DNA of 64,000 nucleotides from NCBI RefSeq assembly GCF_013114625.1, contig NZ_VTXD01000027.1:1-64000 (forward strand), written 5' to 3'. Below, piece by piece: positions 1 through 7,331 of this stretch. The first letter of the stretch is position 1; each line of letters opens with the position of its first letter. Under the pieces are notes generated by a model. It did not search any database. It saw only the letters and a list, made by a program, of their open reading frames with translations, and was not told the origin of the DNA. This stretch comes from Vibrio sp. 99-70-13A1 (GTDB lineage: Bacteria > Pseudomonadota > Gammaproteobacteria > Enterobacterales > Vibrionaceae). A program made the translations under genes and the position numbers.

Positions 1-94
1 ATCCGAAGAATCAATAATGTCGTTTCCGCTCGACTTGCATGTGTTAGGCCTGCCGCCAGCGTTCAATCTGAGCCATGATCAAACTCTTCAATTT
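1..94 (-). rRNA. rrs: 16S ribosomal RNA, 5' end only
   Basis: The reverse complement of this stretch reads as the conserved start of bacterial 16S rRNA: AAATTGAAGAGTTTGATCAT at the 5' end, then the GGCTCAGATTGAACGCTGGC region and the V1 helix. Transcription runs leftward out of the window, so only about 94 bases are present. The mature 5' end is placed at 94 by comparison with the E. coli 16S start. Confidence 0.97.
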
Positions 95-351
95 AAGATT
101 TTGTGACTCAACGAATACTGACTTCAAAACTACTATGTAATTTTAAAGTTATTATCATTCCAACAGAATGATAATGAATTGACTGTGCCAAATAATTTCT
201 TTCTACAAGAGAAAGTCGTTATTCGTATTGGTCACTCAGTTCATTGAAATCATTTTGTTACCGAAGTAACTGCTATTACGCTCTTTCGAAAAAGAACCAA
301 TAACGTTTTGATATTCATCAACGAGTGCCCACACAGATTGATAGGTTTAAA

Positions 352-363
352 TTGTTAAAGAGC
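352..363 (-). promoter_or_regulatory. boxA antitermination element of the rRNA leader
   Basis: On the minus strand the sequence GCTCTTTAACAA matches the conserved boxA of rRNA leaders. It is followed by CAATCTGTGTGGGCACTC, as in E. coli and vibrio rrn leaders. In this family NusB-NusE bind boxA RNA and protect the untranslated rRNA from Rho termination. Confidence 0.85.
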
Positions 364-415
364 TTTGCTTTTCGAACGCTTCCTTTTAACAAGGAACCTC
401 TCAAAGCGGACGTGA

Positions 416-443
416 ATTCTAGCGATTTAATTTTAAGTGTCAA
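416..443 (-). promoter_or_regulatory. rRNA promoter P2 (proximal)
   Basis: Read on the minus strand, a perfect -35 TTGACA (438-443) and -10 TAGAAT (416-421) are separated by 16 bp. The promoter points toward the 16S gene. The 16-bp spacing is normal for rRNA promoters. Confidence 0.8.
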
Positions 444-531
444 ACACTTTTTAAAATTAATTTCTTTCGAACTTTTCGTCTTACTGATTACTGCTGAAGC
501 CTTGTGGCGTCTGCCGTGTCAGTGAGGCGGC

Positions 532-559
532 ATTATAGAGAACATCTAAAACTTGGCAA
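532..559 (-). promoter_or_regulatory. rRNA promoter P1 (distal)
   Basis: On the minus strand there is a -35 TTGCCA (554-559), a 16-bp spacer and a perfect -10 TATAAT (532-537). A GC-rich discriminator (GCCGCCTC) follows, the signature of stringently controlled rRNA P1 promoters. A/T-rich DNA lies just upstream. Confidence 0.85.
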
Positions 560-658
560 CCCCTTTTCTTAAAAAAATCAAAAAAAACGGTTCAACCGTT
601 CAAAAGTCAATCAAACGAGGATTTATTGATTATTAAGTGTTCAAAACAGGCTGTAAAG

Positions 659-1183
659 TCACAGTTTATCTATCAAACTCTTATCAAAATCTGCAATATT
701 CAAGTCAAACTCCCAACGTAATGCTTCTTCTACAAGTTTTTCTAATGCTGTTTCTACAGAGTTGATTGTCAGCGTGTTGTTATCGAGCTCATATACTTGC
801 TTTTGAGTCGTGTAATAGAAAAAAAGAACCGTTAATGCATCTCGATTACCCGATTCGGCCTCTCGTTTAATACGCTTTAATTTTCTATAAATGTGGTTAT
901 GGATCTGCTTCAGGTCCCAAACGTATAAGGCCTCTTTCAAATAAGGATGGTTTTTAAATACTTTGATCGCGCAAACATTCACTGCGATAGCAATGATTAC
1001 GCCGATGACATTTAAATGAAAGTTACCGGTTGACTCCCCACTTACCGATTCAGTAAAGCCAAATAATGAAATAAGCATTGAACTTGAGCCAATTGCTATG
1101 AGCGCAAGAGACGCAACTAATGTAATCAACAATACATTCATCTTCTTTCTGTATTCAGTTTTCTCTATTTTTTGTAATTTCAT
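659..1183 (-). CDS. DUF3087-type membrane protein
   Basis: Protein of 174 residues with two hydrophobic segments near the N-terminus, around residues 16-44 and 57-76. A soluble helical C-terminal half follows, starting near the KRIKREAESGNRDA stretch. This layout matches the gammaproteobacterial DUF3087 family as I remember it; the function is unknown. I chose ATG at 1183 because it follows an AAGGAAG ribosome binding site at good spacing. The longer frame from ATG 1252 has its purine stretch directly abutting the start and would add 23 residues. It is transcribed toward the rRNA promoters but not obviously linked to them. Confidence 0.7.
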   Translation of the reverse strand: MKLQKIEKTEYRKKMNVLLITLVASLALIAIGSSSMLISLFGFTESVSGESTGNFHLNVIGVIIAIAVNVCAIKVFKNHPYLKEALYVWDLKQIHNHIYRKLKRIKREAESGNRDALTVLFFYYTTQKQVYELDNNTLTINSVETALEKLVEEALRWEFDLNIADFDKSLIDKL

Positions 1184-1422
1184 TAATGACTTCCTTCTAT
1201 TAATGCCCATCATCTTACCTATGGATCTTTTGTCTTCAAGTTTTGCAAACATTCCTGTGGCTCTTATGTCTTATTAAGAATGTCTTTGACCGTATTCTTC
1301 CGATTTGAACAACAGCATTTGACTTCATTAATAGAAAGGAGTTACATACCGCATCAAACTGTACTCATCTATTTATTCGATATACCTATCTTGGTGATAT
1401 CGAAGCTACCAAGGTATTTGCT

Positions 1423-2022
1423 ATGCGTTCATTTGTTTTAAGAGCTCGCGCTGCTCCAACAGAAAGTCACCTTATCCTTGAAGGTGTCGGTCAAGATGCT
1501 CATACAGAGATTCTTGCCCATACTCTTATGAATACAATCTTTGTGGCGCAATCTCACCGTGCTGATGTCACTGTTCATCTGGTGTTAGAAAGTACCAAAG
1601 ACTTTTCGCGTACCATTACTTTCGATTCAAATAAAATTACTAATATTGGCGGGTTTCATGAAGCGGCCTTATTAGCAGCGGTTGTAAGAGCTACCGATGC
1701 ATCGAAAGGAATGACCAAAGAGCAAAGCCGTCAAGTCGAACCTGGTATCACTGTTCGAACGATGAGCTTTGAAAAGCTGGTTAAAGAATTAGCAGAAGAC
1801 CACCAGCTATATATGATGGATAAAAAGGGAACGTTCGTTAGAGATGCAGAGATTACAGAGAACCCATGTTTCTTATTAACAGACCATATTCCGATGCCGA
1901 AAAAGAGCTATAACAGCTTAAAGAGATTAGGCACTGAAAAAATAAGTCTCGGTCCAAATATGCTTTTCGCGTCTCAATGTGTTGTGTTAATCAACAATGA
2001 GCTGGATTTACGTGATTTTTAA
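1423..2022 (+). CDS. trmY: TrmY-like tRNA pseudouridine-N1 methyltransferase (SPOUT fold)
   Basis: Protein of 199 residues that begins MRSFVLRARAAPTESHL and ends in a glycine/proline-containing segment (LGPNMLFASQCVVLI, about residues 176-190). The latter is expected of the trefoil-knot SAM site of SPOUT methyltransferases in the TrmY/COG1901 family. In archaea TrmY methylates pseudouridine 54 of tRNA. Bacteria normally carry ribothymidine at that position, so the substrate of this homolog is uncertain. The gene stands alone, followed by a hairpin and a 12-copy 8-bp repeat. An AAGGTA ribosome binding site precedes the ATG. Confidence 0.82.
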   Translation: MRSFVLRARAAPTESHLILEGVGQDAHTEILAHTLMNTIFVAQSHRADVTVHLVLESTKDFSRTITFDSNKITNIGGFHEAALLAAVVRATDASKGMTKEQSRQVEPGITVRTMSFEKLVKELAEDHQLYMMDKKGTFVRDAEITENPCFLLTDHIPMPKKSYNSLKRLGTEKISLGPNMLFASQCVVLINNELDLRDF

Positions 2023-2057
2023 TTCCTTGGTTTTGGAATAAGCACATTCTGTTTATA

Positions 2058-2090
2058 GATAAAGGTGAACTCATTCATCTTTATCTTCTT
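2058..2090 (+). terminator. terminator after trmY
   Basis: An 11-bp stem (2058-2068 with 2075-2085, one G-T wobble) has a 6-nt loop and is followed by a pyrimidine-rich tail. That tail is the start of the ATCTTCTT repeat, so the repeat appears to have grown from the terminator's tail. Confidence 0.65.
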
Positions 2091-2178
2091 ATCTTCTTAT
2101 CTTCTTATCTTCTTATCTTCTTATCTTCTTATCTTCTTATCTTCTTATCTTCTTATCTTCTTATCTTCTTATCTTCTT
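2083..2178. repeat. 12 perfect tandem copies of ATCTTCTT
   Basis: An 8-bp unit is repeated 12 times without a single interruption, 61 bp after the trmY stop and about 100 bp before arsR. Perfect identity implies recent expansion or contraction by slippage. It is the longest simple repeat in the window. Confidence 0.97.
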
Positions 2179-2232
2179 AAAGCTTTATCTAAATTGACAT
2201 CTTGTTTTAGCTTTTAAATCACTATTTGTAAT

Positions 2233-2268
2233 TAATATTTATTTCGACTATTATCGAATTAAATATTA
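2233..2268. promoter_or_regulatory. inverted-repeat operator in front of arsR-sigZ
   Basis: Arms TAATATTTATTTCGA (2233-2247) and TCGAATTAAATATTA (2254-2268) form a 15-bp inverted repeat with one mismatch and a 6-bp spacer. It ends 10 bp before the arsR ATG at 2279. ArsR/SmtB-family repressors bind AT-rich imperfect palindromes of this type, so autorepression of the operon is the natural reading. Confidence 0.7.
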
Positions 2269-2278
2269 AGGAACACAC

Positions 2279-2575
2279 ATGAACATAGAAGCTGTAGCGA
2301 AAGCACTTAAAGAATTGGGTCACCCGATTCGATTATCTATTTATAAGAGTGTTGTTAAAGCGGGTTACCAAGGCGTTGCTGTTGGCGGCTTGCAGGAAGA
2401 GTTAGGTATCCCAGGCTCTACCTTGTCTCATCACATTTCAAGCCTAGCGTCGGCAGGGCTAATCAGCCAAAGACGTGAGGGGAGAACCCTATTTTGTGTA
2501 GCAGAGTATGAATGCCTCGAAGGTGTGATTGATTTCTTACAAGACGAATGTTGCGTAAATGAACAGTGCAAATAG
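2279..2575 (+). CDS. ArsR-family winged-helix regulator
   Basis: Protein of 98 residues with the ArsR winged-helix fold: a predicted recognition helix around residues 46-60 (GSTLSHHISSLASAGLI), followed by a wing (QRREGRTLFCV). The C-terminal tail is cysteine-rich (DECCVNEQC), and a further cysteine sits in the wing strand, so it could sense metal or redox/sulfur species; the inducer is not evident. Its 3' end overlaps the start of the sigma factor gene by 17 bp, implying translational coupling. A strong palindrome immediately upstream suggests autoregulation. The start is preceded by an AAGGA ribosome binding site. Confidence 0.88.
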   Translation: MNIEAVAKALKELGHPIRLSIYKSVVKAGYQGVAVGGLQEELGIPGSTLSHHISSLASAGLISQRREGRTLFCVAEYECLEGVIDFLQDECCVNEQCK

Positions 2576-3143
2576 TACCGTTCTGCAATTAGAACAAGTG
2601 TGGAAAGACTACCAACAAGCACTGAAAACTTTTCTTCATTCTAAAGTTAATAACTCAGCAGATGTTGATGACCTACTGCAAGAAATTTTGATCAAGACTT
2701 ATCAAAGCTTAAATACTGTCCAAGATGCAGACAGCGTAAAGGCATGGCTATTTCAACTGGCAAATCGAACCATTATTGATTTTTACCGAAAACGAGCTCG
2801 CCAGCAAAGAGACCATGAACTTGATGCGCAAGATTTATGGTTTACGAATGACGATCATGATTCTAGTTTTGAGCAAGATTTATCAAAGTGTATTGAACCT
2901 TTTATCCAAGCTTTACCGGAGCAGAATGCTTCTCTATTGTTTGCAATTGATATTAAAGGTCAAAGCCAAAAAGCACTCGCTCAACAACAAAATATCAGTT
3001 ACTCCACGATGAAATCTCGTGTGCAAAAGAGTCGAAATGAATTGAAGAAGCTGTTTGAAGAGTGTTGTCATTTATCCCTTGATAGCCATGGCAATGTCAT
3101 CGACTGTGATTCCAAATCGGGGAATGGCTGCGAAAAATGTTAG
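2559..3143 (+). CDS. sigZ: ECF sigma factor, SigZ type
   Basis: RNA polymerase sigma factor of 194 residues. Region 2 lies around residues 30-80, with DVDDLLQEILIKTY and WLFQLANRTIIDFYRK as core and -10 recognition helices. Region 4 is around 125-167, with the SYSTMKSRVQKSRNEL recognition helix. The last 30 residues contain six cysteines, including a CxxC, a tail typical of SigZ-like factors and possibly a metal or redox sensor. It is translationally coupled to the ArsR gene. No anti-sigma factor gene follows, so the paired repressor may be its main control. Confidence 0.85.
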   Translation: MNSANSTVLQLEQVWKDYQQALKTFLHSKVNNSADVDDLLQEILIKTYQSLNTVQDADSVKAWLFQLANRTIIDFYRKRARQQRDHELDAQDLWFTNDDHDSSFEQDLSKCIEPFIQALPEQNASLLFAIDIKGQSQKALAQQQNISYSTMKSRVQKSRNELKKLFEECCHLSLDSHGNVIDCDSKSGNGCEKC

Positions 3144-3213
3144 TTACCTTCTTAGCACATTAATATTAGCACCGTGACGGTTTAACTAAATACGCTTACG
3201 AATAGACTACAAA

Positions 3214-3257
3214 CAAAAAAGCCCGCTTAACTCACCATGAAGTTAAGCGGGCTTTTT
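3214..3257. terminator. bidirectional terminator between sigZ and yitT-like gene
   Basis: A perfect 12-bp stem, GCCCGCTTAACT at 3221-3232 with its complement at 3241-3252, has an 8-nt loop. It is flanked by a run of A on the left and T on the right, so it can serve both convergent genes. Confidence 0.9.
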
Positions 3258-3292
3258 GCGATATGTATGATGTGAGAGACCCAAGGCTTCCC

Positions 3293-3324
3293 TAACTCTC
3301 AAGGCATTTAACTCTCAAGGTATT
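3293..3324. repeat. two tandem 16-bp copies next to a stop codon
   Basis: TAACTCTCAAGGCATT is followed directly by TAACTCTCAAGGTATT, a single difference. They lie 14 bp beyond the stop of the YitT-family gene. Confidence 0.9.
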
Positions 3325-3337
3325 AAACTATTGCTGT

Positions 3338-3952
3338 TTATGCTGCTTTCGTTTGTTGCACTGGCTGGTAACGACCCGGTTTGTGGTTCATCGCCAGAAT
3401 TAAGTTCGTCACCACTGCGCCAACAACCGAAAGTAAGATCAGTGTGATATCCACAATAAAGAGCGACAATACAACAATTGTGCAATCTAACACCATTTGG
3501 ATCTTGCCCGCACGAATGCCAAAACGCTCTTGCAGATACAAAGCCAGAATATTAAAACCACCTAGGCTCATCTTATGCCTGAAGATGACCAACATCCCCA
3601 TACCAATCAAACCGCCACCAATGATAGCGGCATAAATAGTATTAATTTCTGCTATTTGGATTACATGATGCAAGTGATCCACAGCAAACGAGACAATAGA
3701 AACGGCAACAAAGGTATTTATGGTAAAACGCCAACCCATTCGGGTAACAGAAAGAATATAGAAAGGAAGGTTGAGGGCGAAAAAGATTTGCCCGAAACTA
3801 AAATCAGAGACCTTAGTTAAAAAGATAGCTAACCCCGCGGTTCCACCTGTCAGTAGACCCACTTGATTGAAGAAGATGACGCCTAATGAAACCAGTGCGC
3901 TACCTAATAGAAGAGCCAATAGGTTCTCTCGAAGATTATGATCTTTATCCAT
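3338..3952 (-). CDS. YitT-family integral membrane protein (short form)
   Basis: Protein of 204 residues, largely hydrophobic, with about five or six membrane spans. It shows the glycine-rich TGGTAGLAIFL segment near residue 36 and the KMSLGGFNILALYLQERFG segment near residue 127, both characteristic of the YitT (DUF161) family. Many family members carry an extra cytosolic DUF2179 domain of about 80 residues; this one ends soon after the last span, so it is the short form. The transported substrate is unknown. It is monocistronic, with a shared terminator downstream and a possible operator upstream at 4081-4102. Confidence 0.82.
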   Translation of the reverse strand: MDKDHNLRENLLALLLGSALVSLGVIFFNQVGLLTGGTAGLAIFLTKVSDFSFGQIFFALNLPFYILSVTRMGWRFTINTFVAVSIVSFAVDHLHHVIQIAEINTIYAAIIGGGLIGMGMLVIFRHKMSLGGFNILALYLQERFGIRAGKIQMVLDCTIVVLSLFIVDITLILLSVVGAVVTNLILAMNHKPGRYQPVQQTKAA

Positions 3953-4438
3953 GCGCTTATTGCTTCCTTATCCCTAAATTTAAAGCTCTTTACTTCATCA
4001 TGAGTAAAGTGATCGAGCGCATAAAATGACGATCTTTGTAAACAATGTCGAGGAACCAACTGCTGTTAATTTTTAATTACTGTGTAAGAATTATGTTACA
4101 CACCTAAAAATCAAGCGACCTAAGCAACATGGAAATTCGACAACTTTATTACATCTTTCGACCTGTAATTGCCCTTTCTCATCATCCTTTTGGTCGCCAC
4201 TCTTAGTAATAATGTCGATTTCCGTAAAACCATTTTTGTAATAGTTATTTCTATTAAGCACGAAGCAGGTTGATCGAATCTCTAGCTCTTACATCCATAA
4301 ACTGCGTGTAGCAGCTGACCTTACTTAACCAATCTATGCACAAAATGCATAAATTGAATCACATATTCTCATTTGTCAGCGTTTCATGGCGGCTTTATGA
4401 TGCGCGCCTATTTAAGACAGACCAAGATTTCGTGACTT
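3953..4438. other. intergenic region with one inverted repeat
   Basis: 486 bp between two divergently oriented genes, carrying both promoters. The only structure I can point to is the inverted repeat at 4081-4102. No RNA gene or further coding frame is convincing. Confidence 0.6.
4081..4102. promoter_or_regulatory. inverted repeat TGTGTAA-N8-TTACACA
   Basis: Two 7-bp arms form a perfect inverted repeat with an 8-bp spacer. The inner part has the shape of a TyrR-type box (TGTAA-N8-TTACA). It lies about 130 bp upstream of the YitT-family start. The protein that binds it cannot be named from sequence. Confidence 0.4.
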
Positions 4439-4621
4439 ATGTTCTCACAATCACTTTTCGCTCAGCTATGCAGGATGATCATATTACTGATCATTAGCTT
4501 AGTCATTGTTCATCACAGCAAGCCTTTGATTGAGCTATTAGCCCAGCACGCCGTTAACAGCGGGTGCCACCAGCAACCTGAAGAGCACAATATGATCGAT
4601 CACCAACATCATCACCACTAA
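4439..4621 (+). CDS. small His-rich single-span membrane protein
   Basis: Predicted 60-residue protein with one strong hydrophobic segment (about residues 10-28) and a soluble tail ending in a histidine cluster (HNMIDHQHHHH). Eleven histidines in 60 residues, plus two cysteines, suggest metal binding. I do not recognise a named family. Codon use looks like a real gene and the spacing to the MFS gene (63 bp) suggests co-transcription. The ribosome binding site is weak, so the start and even the gene's reality remain uncertain. Confidence 0.5.
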   Translation: MFSQSLFAQLCRMIILLIISLVIVHHSKPLIELLAQHAVNSGCHQQPEEHNMIDHQHHHH

Positions 4622-4684
4622 ACCAGCAATAGCTCTAACAATTCACCACACCGCGATACACCATTACTAACAACGAGTACTAAC

Positions 4685-5902
4685 ATGAGCATTTTCCGTT
4701 TTCCTTTATTAGTATGGCTAGGGATTGGCACACTGATTATTAGTCTAGGGATTAGACAATCATTTGGCATTTTCATGATGCCAATTTCAGAACATTTTGG
4801 CACTGGTCGAGAGTTCTTCAGTTTTGCTATCGCACTTCAAAACCTTCTCTTTGGTGTGTTTCAACCTTTTGTCGGCATGGCAGCAGATAAATGGGGCGCG
4901 AGAAAAATCATCATTGCAGGCGCTTGTGCTTACGGTTTAGGTTTATTACTGACTTCAGTGGCTACAGAGTCAAGCATGTTATACGTATCACTTGGTGCTT
5001 TAATTGGTTTAGGGCTAAGTGCGACTAGCTATGTGATTGTACTTGGCGCTGTAGCAAAAGTAGTGCCTGCGGAACATGCAGCAAAAGCCTTTGGTTTAAC
5101 AACGGCTGCAGGTTCATTTGGTATGTTTGCAGTGATCCCCGGGGCGCAATACATGTTAAATGAATTTAACTGGCAAACCGCCATGCAAGTATTCGCACTT
5201 TTAACCTGTTTCATGATTTCGTTTGCATTGTTTATGAGGGCTCCAAAAGCTAAAACAGCGATCAATCAAAAAGTTCAAATTGAAGATACACAAACCTTGA
5301 AAGAAGCATTAAGAGAGGCGTTTTCTCACAAGGGATATTGGCTTATTCATGCTGGATTCTTTGTTTGTGGCTTTCACGTCATGTTTATTGCGACTCACTT
5401 ACCAAGTTATTTAGCAGATAAAGATTTACCCGCAAGTAGCGCCGCGATGGCTTTGGCATACGTGGGTATATTTAATATCTTCGGTTCATACTTCTGGGGA
5501 GTAATGGGAGACAAATTCAGTAAACGCCATGTCATGTCTGCTTTATATTTAGTAAGAACGGTGGTGATTGCCGCTTTCGTAACACTTCCAGTAACTGAAT
5601 CAACGGCTGCACTATTTGGTGGTGCGATTGGTTTTTGTTGGTTAGGCACAGTGCCGCTGACTTCAGGGCTTGTCAGACAGATTTTTGGGGCACGCTACCT
5701 TTCAAGTCTTTACGGTTTGGTTTTCTTTACTCACCAAGTCGGCAGCTTCTTAGGCGCGTGGGCAGGTGGTCGCATTTACGATTACTACGGGTCATATGAG
5801 CCAATTTGGTGGTCAACAGTTGTATTGGCATTCCTTGCCGCTCTAATACACTTACCTATCAATGATAAACCCGTAACACGTCTTCAACCTGCATTTGCTT
5901 AA
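4685..5902 (+). CDS. MFS transporter (monocarboxylate/organic anion porter-like)
   Basis: Protein of 405 residues with about 12 hydrophobic spans and the usual major facilitator layout. There is a loop motif GMAADKWGARK near residue 67, a central cytosolic loop around 180-215, and a second half beginning near HKGYWLI. N-terminal features (GIRQSFGIFMMPISEHFG) resemble carriers annotated as oxalate/formate or monocarboxylate porters. The substrate cannot be assigned. It follows the small His-rich protein and is closed by its own terminator. Confidence 0.82.
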   Translation: MSIFRFPLLVWLGIGTLIISLGIRQSFGIFMMPISEHFGTGREFFSFAIALQNLLFGVFQPFVGMAADKWGARKIIIAGACAYGLGLLLTSVATESSMLYVSLGALIGLGLSATSYVIVLGAVAKVVPAEHAAKAFGLTTAAGSFGMFAVIPGAQYMLNEFNWQTAMQVFALLTCFMISFALFMRAPKAKTAINQKVQIEDTQTLKEALREAFSHKGYWLIHAGFFVCGFHVMFIATHLPSYLADKDLPASSAAMALAYVGIFNIFGSYFWGVMGDKFSKRHVMSALYLVRTVVIAAFVTLPVTESTAALFGGAIGFCWLGTVPLTSGLVRQIFGARYLSSLYGLVFFTHQVGSFLGAWAGGRIYDYYGSYEPIWWSTVVLAFLAALIHLPINDKPVTRLQPAFA

Positions 5903-5913
5903 CGCTTTTCTAT

Positions 5914-5947
5914 AGGGAATAAATGTATGTTTATTCCCTGTTTATTT
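5914..5947 (+). terminator. terminator after the MFS gene
   Basis: A perfect 10-bp stem, AGGGAATAAA (5914-5923) with TTTATTCCCT (5930-5939), has a 6-nt loop followed by GTTTATTT. Confidence 0.75.
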
Positions 5948-6092
5948 GTCTGAAAACCCATTAACTCTTGAATGATTCACCCTTCTTATGTATCACTGTA
6001 ATAACATGATCCTATGAAGAAATACTTACCGTAATTGCATCAATCCCGATGACTTTACTTTATAGTGCTCATTCAGCCCTCATACTCTAACA

Positions 6093-6833
6093 ATGCATAT
6101 GCTCACAGACTACTTTGACCAAACCGTCTTAATCGCCATGACTCTCATCTTTCTTGGGTCATTCGTCCAAACTGCGATTGGATTTGGCTTAGCTATTGTT
6201 GCAGCTCCTGTACTTTTCCTTATTTCACCCGACTATGTGCCCGCGCCAATTTGTTTAATTGGGCTGTTCATTTCAATATTGAATGCAATGAAGCACCGCT
6301 CCAATATTTCTATTGGAGGCTTGAAAGTAGCCCTGATTGGACGAATCCCAGGATCAATTGCAGGTGGTTTTTTATTGGTGATGGTGTCAACTCAGGTGCT
6401 GTCTCTTTGGTTGGGTCTGCTGGTTGTTCTTGCCGTTATCATTAGTTTGCTGCCTTTTAGAATTGAGCCCACACCGATCAAAATGGGTATTGCAGGTTTT
6501 TTCTCTGGTTTCTTTGGTACCAGCTCTGGCATTGGTGGTCCCCCAATGGCGCTATTGCTTCAGCATCAAGAAGCCAACCAACTTCGCGGCAATTTATCCG
6601 CCTTTTTTGTCTTTAGCTCTATCATCTCGTTGATAGTACAGATTCCTGCTGGTTTCTTTACTTTGCACCACCTATGGATAACGATGCCACTTATTCCAGC
6701 TTCTTGGCTTGGCTACAAGTTAGCCTTACTAACCACTCAGACGCTCCCTAAAGAAAAGATTCGTATCGGAGCTCTTGTTCTTTGCTCAGCAAGTGGGATA
6801 ACCGCCGTTTGGCAAGGAGTCAGTGGCTTTTAA
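6093..6833 (+). CDS. TauE/SafE-family sulfite/organosulfonate exporter-like membrane protein
   Basis: Protein of 246 residues with about eight hydrophobic spans. The two family repeats are visible: an N-terminal FVQTAIGFGLAIVAAPVL block (about residues 24-41) and a central GFFSGFFGTSSGIGGPPMAL block (about 137-156). Family members move small anions such as sulfite or sulfoacetate; the cargo here is unknown. The gene is 70 bp upstream of a YjbR-type gene on the same strand, with no terminator between them. Confidence 0.85.
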   Translation: MHMLTDYFDQTVLIAMTLIFLGSFVQTAIGFGLAIVAAPVLFLISPDYVPAPICLIGLFISILNAMKHRSNISIGGLKVALIGRIPGSIAGGFLLVMVSTQVLSLWLGLLVVLAVIISLLPFRIEPTPIKMGIAGFFSGFFGTSSGIGGPPMALLLQHQEANQLRGNLSAFFVFSSIISLIVQIPAGFFTLHHLWITMPLIPASWLGYKLALLTTQTLPKEKIRIGALVLCSASGITAVWQGVSGF

Positions 6834-6902
6834 TACATAACTAACAACCCCAATACCATAGTGAGTAGATAGATAAATGAAAGGATAAAGAAGGTTCAGA
6901 AT

Positions 6903-7274
6903 ATGACTTATGATGAATACAATGAATTTTGCAAAGCCCTCCCCGCGACGAGTTATGTCGTGCAGTGGAATAACTCCCACGTATGGAAGGTTGGAGGGAA
7001 AGTGTTCGCTATTGGTGGCTGGGGACCGAATGACCAACCTGCTTTTATCTTTAAAACATCAAACCTAAATTATGATTTTCTGAGTGATCAACCGGGGTAT
7101 AAACCCGCACCATATTTTGCTTCTAGAGGGATGAAGTGGATACAGCACTATGAATCCACGCCAAGCTCTGATGAAGAGCTGATCTACTATCTGAAAGAGT
7201 CTTATAGAATCGTCTCTCTCGGGTTAACAAAGAAGAAGCAAAAGGAGTTAGGATTAAATCAAGAAATCGAATGA
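6903..7274 (+). CDS. MmcQ/YjbR-family protein
   Basis: Protein of 123 residues. It shows the YjbR-type sequence pattern: an N-terminal helix MTYDEYNEFCKALPATS, a VWKVGGKVFAIGGW strand pair around residues 28-41, FKTSNLNYDFLSDQPGYKPAPYF in the middle and a C-terminal two-helix segment. YjbR of E. coli has a fold resembling DNA-binding CyaY-like proteins, but its cellular role is not established. It is probably co-transcribed with the upstream TauE/SafE-family gene. Confidence 0.85.
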   Translation: MTYDEYNEFCKALPATSYVVQWNNSHVWKVGGKVFAIGGWGPNDQPAFIFKTSNLNYDFLSDQPGYKPAPYFASRGMKWIQHYESTPSSDEELIYYLKESYRIVSLGLTKKKQKELGLNQEIE

Positions 7275-7304
7275 CCGGAAAAATCCCCAAGAATCAAATC
7301 AAAG

Positions 7305-7331
7305 CCTTGTTAAATTAAACCCTTGTTAAAT
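7305..7331. repeat. 11-bp direct repeat spanning the stop codon of the PAP2 phosphatase gene
   Basis: CCTTGTTAAAT occurs at 7305-7315 and 7321-7331, a 16-bp period. On the minus strand the first copy met encodes Phe-Asn-Lys-Gly near the C-terminus, and the second contains the TAA stop. Confidence 0.85.

Larger units (their letters stand above)
95..560 (-). promoter_or_regulatory. rRNA operon leader and promoter region
   Basis: This is the untranslated leader and control region of the rRNA operon, read leftward. It contains a boxA-type antitermination element and two sigma-70 promoters, listed separately. Upstream of the distal promoter, roughly 560-600, is a very A/T-rich tract of the kind that acts as an UP element. 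No protein gene is supported here; a 66-codon open frame at 325-525 on the plus strand runs antisense to the leader and is rejected. Confidence 0.85.

Noticed and set aside
325..525. 66-codon open frame on the plus strand
   Set aside because: It is antisense to the rRNA leader and overlaps boxA and promoter P2; no ribosome binding site or protein-like composition.
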